A DNA stretch of 64,000 nucleotides from positions 62,001-126,000 of the forward strand of contig JBQVNB010000003.1 of NCBI GenBank assembly GCA_052435735.1. Direction: 5' to 3'. This document shows positions 33,035 to 41,932 of the stretch, one piece after another. The translations under genes and the position numbers were made by a program. Each line of letters begins with the position of its first letter. Within the stretch, counting starts at the first letter, position 1. This stretch comes from Aliihoeflea sp052435735 (GTDB lineage Bacteria; Pseudomonadota; Alphaproteobacteria; Rhizobiales; Rhizobiaceae). The notes beneath the pieces were generated by a model. That model did no database searches and was not told the origin of the DNA. It saw only the letters and a program-made list of their open reading frames with translations.

Positions 33035-34816
33035 ATGGCGGCTGATACGGATCGACCCGTCAGGACGCTGCCGAGGGCAGCCAGGCCGAGCGTGGTGCGC
33101 TGGACGCGATCCTGGCGTGCCGTGCGGCGCCTGCTTGGTCAGTACATGTTCTCGAGCCTGACCAAGCGCATCCTGTTCCTGAACCTCGCCGCGCTCGGCG
33201 TGCTGGTTGTCGGCATCCTCTACATGAACCAGTTTCGCGACGGGCTGATCGACGCACGCGTCGAAAGCCTGATGACGCAAAGCGAGATCATCGCCGGAGC
33301 GATCGCTGCATCCGCGACCGTCGAGACCGATACGATCACCATCGACCCCGAACGGCTGCTGGAGCTTCAGGCCGGCGAAAGCCTGCCGCCGGACCAGCGC
33401 GCGCTCGACAGCCTCGAGTTTCCGATCAATCCGGAAAAGGTCGCGCCCGTCCTGCGGCGGCTGATCTCGCCGACTCACACCCGCGCGCGCATCTTCGACC
33501 GCGACATGAACCTTCTGCTGGATTCGCGTCATCTTTATTCGCGCGGCCAGATCCTGCGCTACGACCTGCCCCCGGTGGTGCCCGCCGAGCCGGGCTTCTT
33601 CGACCGCGTGCGGGTGATCTTCGCCGAGTTCTTCCGCCGAACGGACCTGCCGATCTATCGCGAACAGCCCGGCGGAACGGGGACGGCCTTCCCCGAAGTG
33701 GTCGCCGCGGCCAACGGCACTTCGGGCTACCTCGTCCGTCTGTCCGAGCAGGGCGAGCAGATCGTTTCAGTCGCGGTGCCGATCCAGCGGTTTCGTGCAG
33801 TTCATGGCGTGCTGATGCTGTCGACCCAGGGCGGCGACATCGACCGCATCGTCGCGGCCGAACGGCGAGCGATCCTGCGCCTCTTCGGTGTCGCGGCGCT
33901 CGTCACCGCGATTCTCTCGATGCTGCTCGCCTCGACTATCGCCAACCCGCTGCGCCGGCTTTCGGCGGCAGCGGTCCGCGTGCGCCGCGGCGGCAAGAAC
34001 CGCGAGGAAATTCCCGACTTCTCCGACCGCCAGGACGAGATCGGCAATTTGTCGGTCGCCCTGCGCGACATGACCAACGCGCTTTATGCGCGCATCGAGG
34101 CGATCGAAAGCTTCGCCGCCGATGTGAGCCACGAACTCAAGAACCCGCTCACCTCGCTGCGCAGCGCGGTCGAGACGCTGCCGCTTGCCAGGAACGACCA
34201 GTCGCGGGCGCGGCTGATGGAGGTCATCCAGCACGACGTCCGCCGCCTCGACCGGCTGATCACCGACATTTCCGACGCCTCGCGGCTCGATGCGGAGCTT
34301 GCGCGCGAGGACGCCGAACGTGTCGATGTGGAAAAGCTCGCCCGCGACCTGACGCGGCTTCTCTCGGAGCAGAGCCGCGCCCATGCCAAGGTGATCGCGG
34401 TCGACTTCAAGGTCGAAAAGGCGCCGCATCAGGGCAAGGGCTTCCTCGTCAACGGGCACGATTTGCGGCTCGGCCAGGTCATCACCAACCTGGTCGAAAA
34501 TGCCCGCTCCTTCGTGCCCGAGGATGGCGGACGCGTCTCGGTCACGCTGGCGCGCACGCAGCGCTGGGTGCTGATCACGGTCGAGGACAACGGGCCAGGC
34601 ATCCGCATCGAGAACATCGACCGCATTTTCGAACGCTTCTATACGGACCGGCCCTCCAGCGAGGCCTTCGGCCAGAATTCCGGCCTCGGCCTGTCGATCA
34701 GCCGCCAGATCATCGAGGCGCATGGCGGGACGATCACGGCCGAGAACATCCCCGGCGGCAAGCCGGGCGACCTTCGCGGCGCGCGTTTCACCGTCAGGCT
34801 GCCGGCGGAGGACTGA
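33035..34816 (+). CDS. chvG: Sensor histidine kinase ChvG (ExoS type)
   Basis: A 593-residue membrane kinase. After a basic N-terminus comes TM1 (ILFLNLAALGVLVVGILYM, near residues 46-64), a periplasmic domain to about 280, TM2 (LFGVAALVTAILSMLLASTIA), and a HAMP domain. The H-box is AADVSHELKNPLTSLRS near residue 363, followed by ATPase motifs LVENARSF, VEDNGPGI and GLGLSISRQI. The periplasmic region is the ChvG sensing domain, known to be repressed by ExoR in relatives. It starts 30 bases after chvI. Confidence 0.95.
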   Translation: MAADTDRPVRTLPRAARPSVVRWTRSWRAVRRLLGQYMFSSLTKRILFLNLAALGVLVVGILYMNQFRDGLIDARVESLMTQSEIIAGAIAASATVETDTITIDPERLLELQAGESLPPDQRALDSLEFPINPEKVAPVLRRLISPTHTRARIFDRDMNLLLDSRHLYSRGQILRYDLPPVVPAEPGFFDRVRVIFAEFFRRTDLPIYREQPGGTGTAFPEVVAAANGTSGYLVRLSEQGEQIVSVAVPIQRFRAVHGVLMLSTQGGDIDRIVAAERRAILRLFGVAALVTAILSMLLASTIANPLRRLSAAAVRVRRGGKNREEIPDFSDRQDEIGNLSVALRDMTNALYARIEAIESFAADVSHELKNPLTSLRSAVETLPLARNDQSRARLMEVIQHDVRRLDRLITDISDASRLDAELAREDAERVDVEKLARDLTRLLSEQSRAHAKVIAVDFKVEKAPHQGKGFLVNGHDLRLGQVITNLVENARSFVPEDGGRVSVTLARTQRWVLITVEDNGPGIRIENIDRIFERFYTDRPSSEAFGQNSGLGLSISRQIIEAHGGTITAENIPGGKPGDLRGARFTVRLPAED

Positions 34817-34820
34817 CCGC

Positions 34821-35249
34821 GTGAACGGGAATGCGCACGGCACGCTCGTCCTTCTGGGCGACAGGGGGGTGTTGATCATCGGCCCCTCGGGAAGCGGAAA
34901 ATCGAGCCTGGCACTCGACCTGATCGCCCATGCCGACGGGTTCGCGAGGCTGGTCAGCGACGACCGGGTGCTCATCGAAAGCAGCCCGCAAGGGCAATTG
35001 ATCGGGCGGGCTCCATCGGTCATTGCCGGCCAGATCGAAATCCGCGGCATCGGCATTGTCGCACGGCCATTCGAGCCGCGTGCCGTGATCGACCTCGTCG
35101 TCGAACTCGTCGATCCCGACAGCATCACCCGCATGCCCGAGCCTACGGAATGCGATGGGGTGCCTCATCTGCGGGTTCCGTGGCGCTCCTGCGCGATGGC
35201 GCGGCAACATGTCGCCGCTGCGCTCGACCGGGCGAAATCGGGACTTTAG
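34821..35249 (+). CDS. hprK: Short HPr kinase/phosphorylase
   Basis: A 142-residue protein comprising only the catalytic C-terminal part of HPr kinase/phosphorylase. Walker A GPSGSGKSSLALDLIAHA is at residues 18-35, followed by RLVSDDRVLIES and the signature IEIRGIGIVA (family LEIRGLGI). The roughly 130-residue N-terminal domain of Gram-positive enzymes is missing, the normal state in alphaproteobacteria. The start is GTG at 34821, four bases after chvG. The HPr at 35911 keeps a serine in the right position. Confidence 0.93.
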   Translation: MNGNAHGTLVLLGDRGVLIIGPSGSGKSSLALDLIAHADGFARLVSDDRVLIESSPQGQLIGRAPSVIAGQIEIRGIGIVARPFEPRAVIDLVVELVDPDSITRMPEPTECDGVPHLRVPWRSCAMARQHVAAALDRAKSGL

Positions 35250-35268
35250 GCCACAGTCAGGTCTCAAA

Positions 35269-35331
35269 TGACAAGAAATCCGCGTCGCTGCGGCGGATTC
35301 GGCCTTGTCAACCGCCCAAGTCGTGACAAGG
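35269..35331. repeat. TGACAAG direct and inverted repeats before the EIIA gene
   Basis: TGACAAG at 35269-35275 is repeated as CCTTGTCA (35303-35310) and TGACAAGG (35324-35331), the last two forming an 8-base perfect inverted repeat with a 13-base spacer. AATCCGC (35277-35283) and GCGGATT (35293-35299) form a smaller hairpin in between. Either is a possible operator or attenuator in the 263-base gap before the EIIA gene. No T tract is seen. Confidence 0.45.
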
Positions 35332-35512
35332 ATACCGACCCTGTCGAAGGGGAGAGACCGGCACAAGACTGAAACCAATCAGATCCGGTCGGCCGATACG
35401 GCATTCAGCACGACGCAAAGCTTACGGAGCACCAATTGACCGAAACACGCACCGCGCGCTGGGGCCGGCGGAAACGTGCAGACAGAACCATCGACACCCG
35501 GGCATGCGCGGC

Positions 35513-35914
35513 ATGATCGGCATCGTGCTCGTTACCCATGGTCGTCTGGCCGACGAGTTCCGCTCGGCGGTCCAGCACGTCGTCGGCCATCAGGAGCAAC
35601 TGGAAACGGTCTCGATCGAGGCCGAGGACGACATGGAGCAGCGCCGGCTCGATATCGTCGAGGCCGTGCGCCGCGCCGATAGCGGAACCGGCGTCGTGGT
35701 CCTGACCGACATGTTCGGAGGGACGCCGTCCAATCTGGCGATTTCGGTCATGGAGCCGGGCAGGGTCGAGGTCATCGCGGGCGTCAACCTGCCGATGCTG
35801 ATCAAGCTGACCAGCGTGCGCAAGGCGGACGACATGGTGACGGCGCTCGAAGAAGCGCAGAATGCCGGCCGCAAATACATCAATGTCGCAAGCCAGGTCC
35901 TGAACGCCAAATGA
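35513..35914 (+). CDS. PTS EIIA component, mannose family
   Basis: A 133-residue EIIA-Man-type domain. The N-terminus MIGIVLVTHGRLADEF contains the phosphorylatable histidine 9 of the family, followed by VVVLTDMFGGTPSNLA. No EIIB, EIIC or EIID genes are nearby, so the protein is probably a regulatory PTS element, not a sugar transporter. The ATG at 35513 gives the usual start; an ATG three codons earlier (35504) is also in frame. It overlaps the HPr gene by four bases. Confidence 0.93.
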   Translation: MIGIVLVTHGRLADEFRSAVQHVVGHQEQLETVSIEAEDDMEQRRLDIVEAVRRADSGTGVVVLTDMFGGTPSNLAISVMEPGRVEVIAGVNLPMLIKLTSVRKADDMVTALEEAQNAGRKYINVASQVLNAK

Positions 35915-36204
35915 GCGAGACCACCGACCGCCCTTCCATCGTGCGCGACCTGACGATCGTCAACCAGCGGGGCTTGCACGCCCGCGCCTCTGCCAAGTTC
36001 GTTCAGACCGCCGGCGCCTTCGACGCGATCATCGAGGTCGAGAAGGACGGGACGACCGTGGGCGGCACGTCGATCATGGGGTTGATGATGCTTGCCGCGA
36101 GCCCCGGCTGTTGCATTCGCGTCTCGGCCAGCGGCCCCCAGGCCGAGGACGCCATGCGCGCGATCGAGGAACTCGTCGCCAACCGCTTCGGCGAGGAAAT
36201 CTGA
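35911..36204 (+). CDS. HPr phosphocarrier protein
   Basis: A 97-residue HPr-like protein with the active site GLHARASAKFV (His23, equal to His15 of E. coli). The serine-kinase site is retained: TSIMGLMML with Ser54 in the position of Ser46. It has an extra N-terminal octapeptide. Enzyme I is not in this window. The stop is followed by 144 bases to ahcY that contain a probable regulator site. Confidence 0.94.
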   Translation: MSETTDRPSIVRDLTIVNQRGLHARASAKFVQTAGAFDAIIEVEKDGTTVGGTSIMGLMMLAASPGCCIRVSASGPQAEDAMRAIEELVANRFGEEI

Positions 36205-36237
36205 AATCTGCGCGGGCAGAGCGGTTCATGACATAAC

Positions 36238-36251
36238 GATGTCTTTATATC
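36238..36251. promoter_or_regulatory. GATGTCTTTATATC operator-like site before ahcY
   Basis: The 14-base sequence has imperfectly symmetrical arms GATGT and ATATC around CTTT, about 100 bases before ahcY. In proteobacteria ahcY is often controlled by the ArsR-family SahR regulator, whose alphaproteobacterial motif I recall as having similar ATATC-type arms. The match is from memory and needs checking. No SAH riboswitch fold was recognised. Confidence 0.4.
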
Positions 36252-36348
36252 CCATTGCCGATCTGGCAGGGGTCTGCTAGTTAGCGCGCCATGTATGGCC
36301 GCGCGCGGCCGATGACCCTTCATCCAAATTTCAGATCGGGAGCCTTCC

Positions 36349-37746
36349 ATGGCCGCCAATGATTACGTAGTCGCCGATATTTCGCTGGCCGATTGGGGCC
36401 GCAAGGAAATCGAGATCGCCGAGACCGAAATGCCGGGCCTGATGGCCTGCCGTGAGGAATTCGGCACCGACAAGCCGCTCAAGGGCGCGCGGATCACTGG
36501 CTCGCTGCACATGACGATCCAGACGGCGGTGCTGATCGAGACGCTGAAGGCGCTCGGCGCGGACGTCCGCTGGGCGTCGTGCAACATCTTCTCGACCCAG
36601 GATCATGCAGCGGCAGCCATCGCGGCAGGCGGTACGCCGGTCTTCGCGATCAAGGGCGAGACGCTCGAGGATTACTGGACCTATACGGACCGCATTTTCC
36701 AGTGGGCGGACGGCCAGCCCTCCAACATGATCCTCGACGATGGCGGCGATGCGACCATGTACATCCTGCTCGGCGCGCGTGCCGAGGCGGGCGAGGACGT
36801 GCTGTCGAAGCCGGGCTCGGAAGAGGAAGAAATCCTCTTCGCGCAGATCAAGAAGCGCCTTGCCGAGACGCCGGGCTTCTTTGCCCGCCAGCGCGACGCG
36901 ATCAAGGGCGTGACGGAAGAGACGACGACCGGCGTCAACCGGCTCTACCAACTCCAGAAGGCCGGCCTGCTGCCGTTCCCGGCGATCAACGTCAATGACA
37001 GCGTGACCAAGTCGAAATTCGACAACAAGTATGGCTGCAAGGAATCGCTGGTCGACGGCATCCGCCGCGGCACGGACGTCATGATGGCCGGCAAGGTCGC
37101 GGTCGTCTGCGGCTATGGCGACGTCGGCAAGGGCTCGGCCGCCTCGCTCAAGGGCGCCGGCGCGCGCGTCAAGGTGACCGAGGTCGATCCGATCTGCGCC
37201 CTGCAGGCGGCGATGGATGGGTTCGAGGTCGTGACGCTGGAAGATGCGGCGCCCACGGCCGACATCGTCATCACCACGACCGGCAACAAGGACGTCGTCA
37301 CGCTCGACCACATGCGCCTTTTGAAGGACATGGCGATCGTCGGTAACATCGGCCATTTCGACAACGAGATTCAGGTCGCTGCCCTGCGCAACCTGAAATG
37401 GACCAATGTGAAGCCGCAGGTCGACATGATCACCTTCCCGGACGGGAAGCGGATGATCCTGCTGTCCGAGGGCCGTCTCCTCAACTTGGGCAATGCGACC
37501 GGCCATCCCAGCTTCGTCATGTCCGCCTCCTTCACCAACCAGGTGCTGGCGCAGATCGAACTCTGGTCGAAGGGCGAGCGCTACCAGAACGAGGTCTACG
37601 TTCTGCCCAAGCACCTCGACGAAAAGGTCGCACGCCTTCACCTCGACAAGCTCGGCGCGAATCTCTCGGTCCTGTCGGATGAGCAGGCGGCCTATATCGG
37701 CGTGACGCCGAAGGGCCCGTTCAAGCCGGAACATTATCGCTACTGA
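36349..37746 (+). CDS. ahcY: S-adenosylhomocysteine hydrolase
   Basis: A 465-residue NAD-dependent enzyme that splits S-adenosylhomocysteine into adenosine and homocysteine, protecting methyltransferases from product inhibition. Signatures are LGADVRWASCNIFSTQDHAA near residue 68, CGYGDVGKGSAASLKGAGARV (NAD fold) near 248 and the C-terminal GPFKPEHYRY end. The insertion near residues 140-185 is typical of the bacterial long form. It is separate from the HPr gene by 144 bases, and from divL by 190. Confidence 0.97.
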   Translation: MAANDYVVADISLADWGRKEIEIAETEMPGLMACREEFGTDKPLKGARITGSLHMTIQTAVLIETLKALGADVRWASCNIFSTQDHAAAAIAAGGTPVFAIKGETLEDYWTYTDRIFQWADGQPSNMILDDGGDATMYILLGARAEAGEDVLSKPGSEEEEILFAQIKKRLAETPGFFARQRDAIKGVTEETTTGVNRLYQLQKAGLLPFPAINVNDSVTKSKFDNKYGCKESLVDGIRRGTDVMMAGKVAVVCGYGDVGKGSAASLKGAGARVKVTEVDPICALQAAMDGFEVVTLEDAAPTADIVITTTGNKDVVTLDHMRLLKDMAIVGNIGHFDNEIQVAALRNLKWTNVKPQVDMITFPDGKRMILLSEGRLLNLGNATGHPSFVMSASFTNQVLAQIELWSKGERYQNEVYVLPKHLDEKVARLHLDKLGANLSVLSDEQAAYIGVTPKGPFKPEHYRY

Positions 37747-37784
37747 CCTGCGCGACGCGACACGCGGGCAACACCTTCGATTTT

Positions 37785-37810
37785 CTTCGGCGACCTGACG
37801 GCCGCCGAAG
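37785..37810 (+). terminator. Candidate terminator after ahcY
   Basis: CTTCGGCG (37785-37792) and CGCCGAAG (37803-37810) form an 8-base-pair stem with a 10-base loop, 38 bases after the ahcY stop. The following TCGTTTC is only moderately T-rich. The remaining bases up to 37936 show no further signal. Confidence 0.4.
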
Positions 37811-37936
37811 TCGTTTCAAGGTGGGGCAAGCTTCACGCAGTCCGGGCGAGACGATACATTGTCCTGATTCGTGGGGACGAGCCGGACGCTGAGGGGTGGC
37901 CGGCGAAAAGGTGTAACTCCCACTGGCGGCTGAGAG

Positions 37937-40435
37937 GTGGGAACTTTGGGACGAGGCGAAGCGAAAGCAGGGCGGTTCGACGCGCGCCGGCGTGCGCGTG
38001 GTTTCGGCGTCCGGGCCGCTGCCGCCGCACTTGCCGCGACGACGGCCATCGTGCCCGGAACCGCGTTCGCGCAGACCGGGCTGAGAGTGAACGACGTCGC
38101 ACAGTTCTCGCTTCTGGCAGGCGTCGTCTCGGCGGCCTTCATCTCGGCCTTCCTCCTGATTCGCGAGCGGGGCCGCATCGACCGCGAAAACCAGCAGCTC
38201 AAGGCCCGCCTCGCCGATCTCGGCACGGCGCTGCGGCGATCCGATGCGCTCCTCAATCTGCGCGACCAGCGGGTCGTCGTCTGGGACGACCGCAATTCGC
38301 GTCCCGAACTTGTCGGCACACTGCCGCCCGACGCCGGTGCGCCCGAGGACCGCGCGACCTTTCTCGCCTTCGGCCGCTGGCTGGCGCCGCAATCGGCCTC
38401 GGCGCTGGAACGCGCGCTCGGCCAGTTGCGCGACAAGGGGACGAATTTCGAACTCGTCATCGAGACCATTTCCGGGTCGGTGATGGAGGCGCAGGGCCGA
38501 TCGAGCCTGTCGCATTGCGTGGTGCGGTTCAGCGCCCTTTCGCGACGCCAGCGCGAACTGGCCGAACTGCAGCTCGACCATCAGCGCGTGCTGCGCGACC
38601 ATGAGACGATCCTGGCTCTGATCGACGCCCTTCCGGCGCCGTTCTGGCTGCGTGACGGACGCGGCAAACTCGAATGGGTCAATAAGGCCTATGCGCGACT
38701 TGTCGACGGCGGCACGGTCGAGGCCGTTCTGCGCGACGAGCGCGAACTTCTCTCCGAGAACGCTCGCGACGCGATGGCGCGCAATCGGGCGGCGCGCCCG
38801 ATCTTCGAACAGACCCTGTCGGTCGTGGTCGGGGGCGAGCGGCAAATGTATGCCGTGACCGATTTTGCCGCGCCGGACGCGTCGGCCGGCCTGGCGCTCG
38901 ACAAGACCGAGGTCGAGACGATCCGCGAGGAATATCAGCGCACGATCATCAGCCACGCCGATACGCTCGACCAGCTCCAGACAGCGGTGGCGATCTTCGA
39001 CGCCGACCAGAAGCTGCTCTTCTTCAACCAGGCCTTTCAGAAATTGTGGGCGCTCGACCCTGCCTTCCTCGAAAGCGCGCCCGACCAGACGCTTCTGCTC
39101 GACCGGTTGCGCAGCGATGGCAAGCTGGCGGAGCAGCCCGAATGGCGGCGCTGGAAGGAAACGATCCTCGCGGCCTACCGCGCCATCGATCCGCAGGAGC
39201 ATGTCTGGCACCTGCCTGATGGACGCACCTTGCGCGTCGTCGGCAATCCGCAGCCCAAGGGCGGTGTGACCTGGGTGTTCGAGAACCTCACCGAACAGCT
39301 CAATCTGGAAAGTCGGTACCACACGGCGGTGCGGGTCCAGGGCGAGACGCTGGACAATCTGGCGGAGGGAGTCGCCGTGTTCGGGCCTGACGGCAAGATC
39401 CGCCTTGCCAATCCCGCCTTCTCGCATTTGTGGAACCTCGCCGAAGGCCTCGTGAAGACCGGCACCCACATCGCCGTGATCCGGGCGGCCTGCGAGGGCA
39501 ACGCGATCGAGAGCCCCTGGAGCGATCTCGTCTCCGTGGTGACCGGCTTCGACGAGGAGCGTCGCGACCGGCACGGCCAGGCCGAGATGCGCGACGGGAC
39601 CGTGCTGCGCTATGCCGTCATCCATCTGCCGAACGGGCAAGTGATGACGACCTTCGTCGACGTGACCGACAGCGTGAATGTCGAGCGCGCCCTGAAGGAT
39701 CGCAACGAGGCGCTGGAGCGCGCGGACCGTCTGAAGAACGATTTCGTCCAGCACGTCTCGTATGAATTGCGCTCGCCGCTGACCAACATCATCGGTTTCA
39801 CCGAATTGCTGTCGCTGGGCGGGACGGGGCCGCTCAACGAACGGCAGCGCGAATATGTCGGCCATATCGGCTCGTCCTCGGCCGTTCTCCTGACCATCGT
39901 CAACGACATCCTCGACCTCGCGACCGTCGATGCGGGCATCATGCAGCTCGATATCGGGGAGATCGTCATCGACGAGGCGGTCCAGTCGGCCTCCGACCTG
40001 GTGGTGGAGCGTCTGCGCGAGCACAACATCAAGCTCGCCGTCGACCTCTCGCAGGCGCCCGCGACGCTCCATGCGGACGGCCATCGGCTGCGCCAGATCC
40101 TCTACAATCTTCTCAACAACGCCGCCAATTACGCGCCGGAAGGCTCGACCGTCCGCCTCGACGTCAGGGCATTGCCCGGCGATCTGGTGGAGTTCCGCGT
40201 CGGCGACGATGGACCGGGCATGTCAGAAGAGGTTCTGGAGACGATCTTCCAGCGCTTCGAATCGCACGCGAATGGCGGGCGCAAGCGCGGCGCCGGGCTG
40301 GGTCTGTCGATCGTCAAGAGCTTCGTCGAACTGCATTCGGGAACGGTCGAGATTCGCACGGGACGGGACCAGGGCACGACGGTCATTTGCCGGCTGCCCG
40401 CGATCGCCACGCAGAGCCGCGCGGCGGCGGAGTAA
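37937..40435 (+). CDS. divL: DivL-type sensor kinase with tyrosine at the phosphoacceptor site
   Basis: An 832-residue PAS kinase. A hydrophobic N-terminus (residues about 27-75, one or two membrane segments) is followed by PAS-like domains near 225-310, 340-450 and 465-580, then the dimerisation/phosphoacceptor domain and the ATPase domain (NLLNNAANYAPEGS, VGDDGPGM, GAGLGLSIVKS). In HVSYELRSPL the usual phosphoacceptor His is Tyr609 (TAT at 39761-39763), the hallmark of DivL, which controls CckA and hence CtrA in Caulobacter. The GTG start is uncertain. Confidence 0.92.
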   Translation: MGTLGRGEAKAGRFDARRRARGFGVRAAAAALAATTAIVPGTAFAQTGLRVNDVAQFSLLAGVVSAAFISAFLLIRERGRIDRENQQLKARLADLGTALRRSDALLNLRDQRVVVWDDRNSRPELVGTLPPDAGAPEDRATFLAFGRWLAPQSASALERALGQLRDKGTNFELVIETISGSVMEAQGRSSLSHCVVRFSALSRRQRELAELQLDHQRVLRDHETILALIDALPAPFWLRDGRGKLEWVNKAYARLVDGGTVEAVLRDERELLSENARDAMARNRAARPIFEQTLSVVVGGERQMYAVTDFAAPDASAGLALDKTEVETIREEYQRTIISHADTLDQLQTAVAIFDADQKLLFFNQAFQKLWALDPAFLESAPDQTLLLDRLRSDGKLAEQPEWRRWKETILAAYRAIDPQEHVWHLPDGRTLRVVGNPQPKGGVTWVFENLTEQLNLESRYHTAVRVQGETLDNLAEGVAVFGPDGKIRLANPAFSHLWNLAEGLVKTGTHIAVIRAACEGNAIESPWSDLVSVVTGFDEERRDRHGQAEMRDGTVLRYAVIHLPNGQVMTTFVDVTDSVNVERALKDRNEALERADRLKNDFVQHVSYELRSPLTNIIGFTELLSLGGTGPLNERQREYVGHIGSSSAVLLTIVNDILDLATVDAGIMQLDIGEIVIDEAVQSASDLVVERLREHNIKLAVDLSQAPATLHADGHRLRQILYNLLNNAANYAPEGSTVRLDVRALPGDLVEFRVGDDGPGMSEEVLETIFQRFESHANGGRKRGAGLGLSIVKSFVELHSGTVEIRTGRDQGTTVICRLPAIATQSRAAAE

Positions 40436-40441
40436 ACCTAC

Positions 40442-41932
40442 ATGGTAGATCGCCTGCTCGCCGACGAAGCCGCCACACGCGAGGCCGGCAACGACATTGC
40501 CGCTGCCCTGAAGCCGGGCGATGTCCTGGCGCTCCATGGCGATCTCGGCGCCGGCAAGACGACGCTGGCGCGAGCGATCATCCGTTCGCTTGCCGGCGAT
40601 CCCGAACTGGAAGTGCCGAGCCCGACCTTCACGCTCGTCCAGGCATATCCGGGCCGTCTGCCGGTTGCGCATTTCGATCTCTACCGCATCGGCGACCCCG
40701 ACGAGATGCGCGAGCTCGGGCTTGAGGAGGCGCTGGTGGAGGGCGCGGCGCTCGTGGAATGGCCTGACAAGGCGGGCGTTTACCTTCCCGAAACCACGAT
40801 TCACGTGAAACTTTCGGAAGAAGGATCGGGCAGGCGGCTGGCCATCGACGGCCCCGACGCGGCCATGGCGCGATTCGACCGGACGTTCGCCATACGCCGG
40901 TTTCTGGACGATTCGGGGCGTCGACACGCCCGGCGCGGCTATCTCGCGGGCGATGCCTCGGCGCGTTCCTACGAGACCATCGGCGGCGACGGCGCGATCG
41001 AATTGCTGATGAACGCGCCGCGCCAGCCCGACGGCCCTCCGATCCGTGACGGCAAGCCCTACAGTCAGATCGCGCATCTGGCGGAATCCGTACTGCCCTT
41101 CGTGGCGATCGACGAGACGCTGCGCGCCAGGGGCTTGTGCGCGCCGCAGATCCGCGCGGCCGATCTCGATGCCGGCCTGCTCCTGATCGAGGATCTGGGC
41201 CGCGGCACGATCCTCGCCCAAGATGGCACGCCGATCGGCGAGCGCTACCGCGCGTCGGCGCAGATGCTGGCTGACATGCATCGTCACGACTGGCCGCACG
41301 ACATCGCGCTCGCGAGCGGTAGCACCTATCATGTGCCGGCTTACGACCGCGCCGCGATGGCGATCGAGACCGAGCTCTTGATCGACTGGTATCTGCCCTT
41401 TGCGGCCGGTCGGCCGGCCACCGATGACGAACGGGGTGCGTTCCGCGCGGCCTGGCAGGCTCTTTTCGCTAGGCTTGACGAAGCGGAAAAGGGCCTCGTT
41501 CTTCGCGACTTCCATTCGCCGAACATCATCTGGCGCGAAGGCGAGACGGGCACGGACCGGATCGGCATCATCGATTTCCAGGACGCGCTGATCGGGCCGA
41601 CCGCCTATGATGTGGCATCTCTGGCGATGGATGCGCGCGTGTCGATTTCCGAGGAACTGGAAGCGGGCATCCGCAACGCCTATGTCGATGCGCGGGGCGC
41701 GGATTTCGACCGCGCCGGGTTCGAGGAGGCCTATGCAATCATGTCGGCGCAGCGCAATTCCAAGATCGTCGGCATTTTTGTGCGGCTCGACGTGCGCGAT
41801 GGCAAGCCGCAATATCTGAAGCACCTGCCGCGCATCCGCGATTATCTGGAAAGGGCGACCCGGCACGCGTCGATGGCCGAGCTGCGGGCGCTCTATCGCT
41901 CGATGCAGGTCCTGCCGGAAGGAGCGGCATGA
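40442..41932 (+). CDS. TsaE-AmgK fusion: tRNA t6A ATPase plus MurNAc/GlcNAc kinase-like domain
   Basis: A 496-residue fusion. Residues 1-150 are TsaE, the ATPase needed for t6A tRNA modification: Walker A GDLGAGKTT (33-41), HFDLYR (77-82) and EWPDK (106-110). Residues about 160-496 are an aminoglycoside-phosphotransferase-fold kinase with LRDFHSPNIIW (Asp356, Asn361) and IIDFQDALIG (Asp378), similar to AmgK, which phosphorylates MurNAc/GlcNAc at the anomeric carbon. The following murU supports this. The single frame contains both domains; the fusion is found in other Hyphomicrobiales. Confidence 0.9.
   Translation: MVDRLLADEAATREAGNDIAAALKPGDVLALHGDLGAGKTTLARAIIRSLAGDPELEVPSPTFTLVQAYPGRLPVAHFDLYRIGDPDEMRELGLEEALVEGAALVEWPDKAGVYLPETTIHVKLSEEGSGRRLAIDGPDAAMARFDRTFAIRRFLDDSGRRHARRGYLAGDASARSYETIGGDGAIELLMNAPRQPDGPPIRDGKPYSQIAHLAESVLPFVAIDETLRARGLCAPQIRAADLDAGLLLIEDLGRGTILAQDGTPIGERYRASAQMLADMHRHDWPHDIALASGSTYHVPAYDRAAMAIETELLIDWYLPFAAGRPATDDERGAFRAAWQALFARLDEAEKGLVLRDFHSPNIIWREGETGTDRIGIIDFQDALIGPTAYDVASLAMDARVSISEELEAGIRNAYVDARGADFDRAGFEEAYAIMSAQRNSKIVGIFVRLDVRDGKPQYLKHLPRIRDYLERATRHASMAELRALYRSMQVLPEGAA
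40797..40812. promoter_or_regulatory. parS: parS-like ParB binding site 5, inside the tsaE part
   Basis: CGATTCACGTGAAACT matches the parS consensus at 13 of 16 positions and keeps TTCACGTGAA. It encodes IHVKL of the TsaE domain and is 28 kb right of the candidate origin. It is the weakest and most distant of the five. Confidence 0.6.

Noticed and set aside
36205..36348. S-adenosylhomocysteine riboswitch before ahcY
   Set aside because: I could not find the conserved SAH riboswitch core or its helices, and a protein operator is the better explanation.
37721..40084. A 787-codon open frame on the - strand opposite divL
   Set aside because: Same antisense effect. The + strand frame has PAS, phosphoacceptor and ATPase motifs, and the - strand product shows none.
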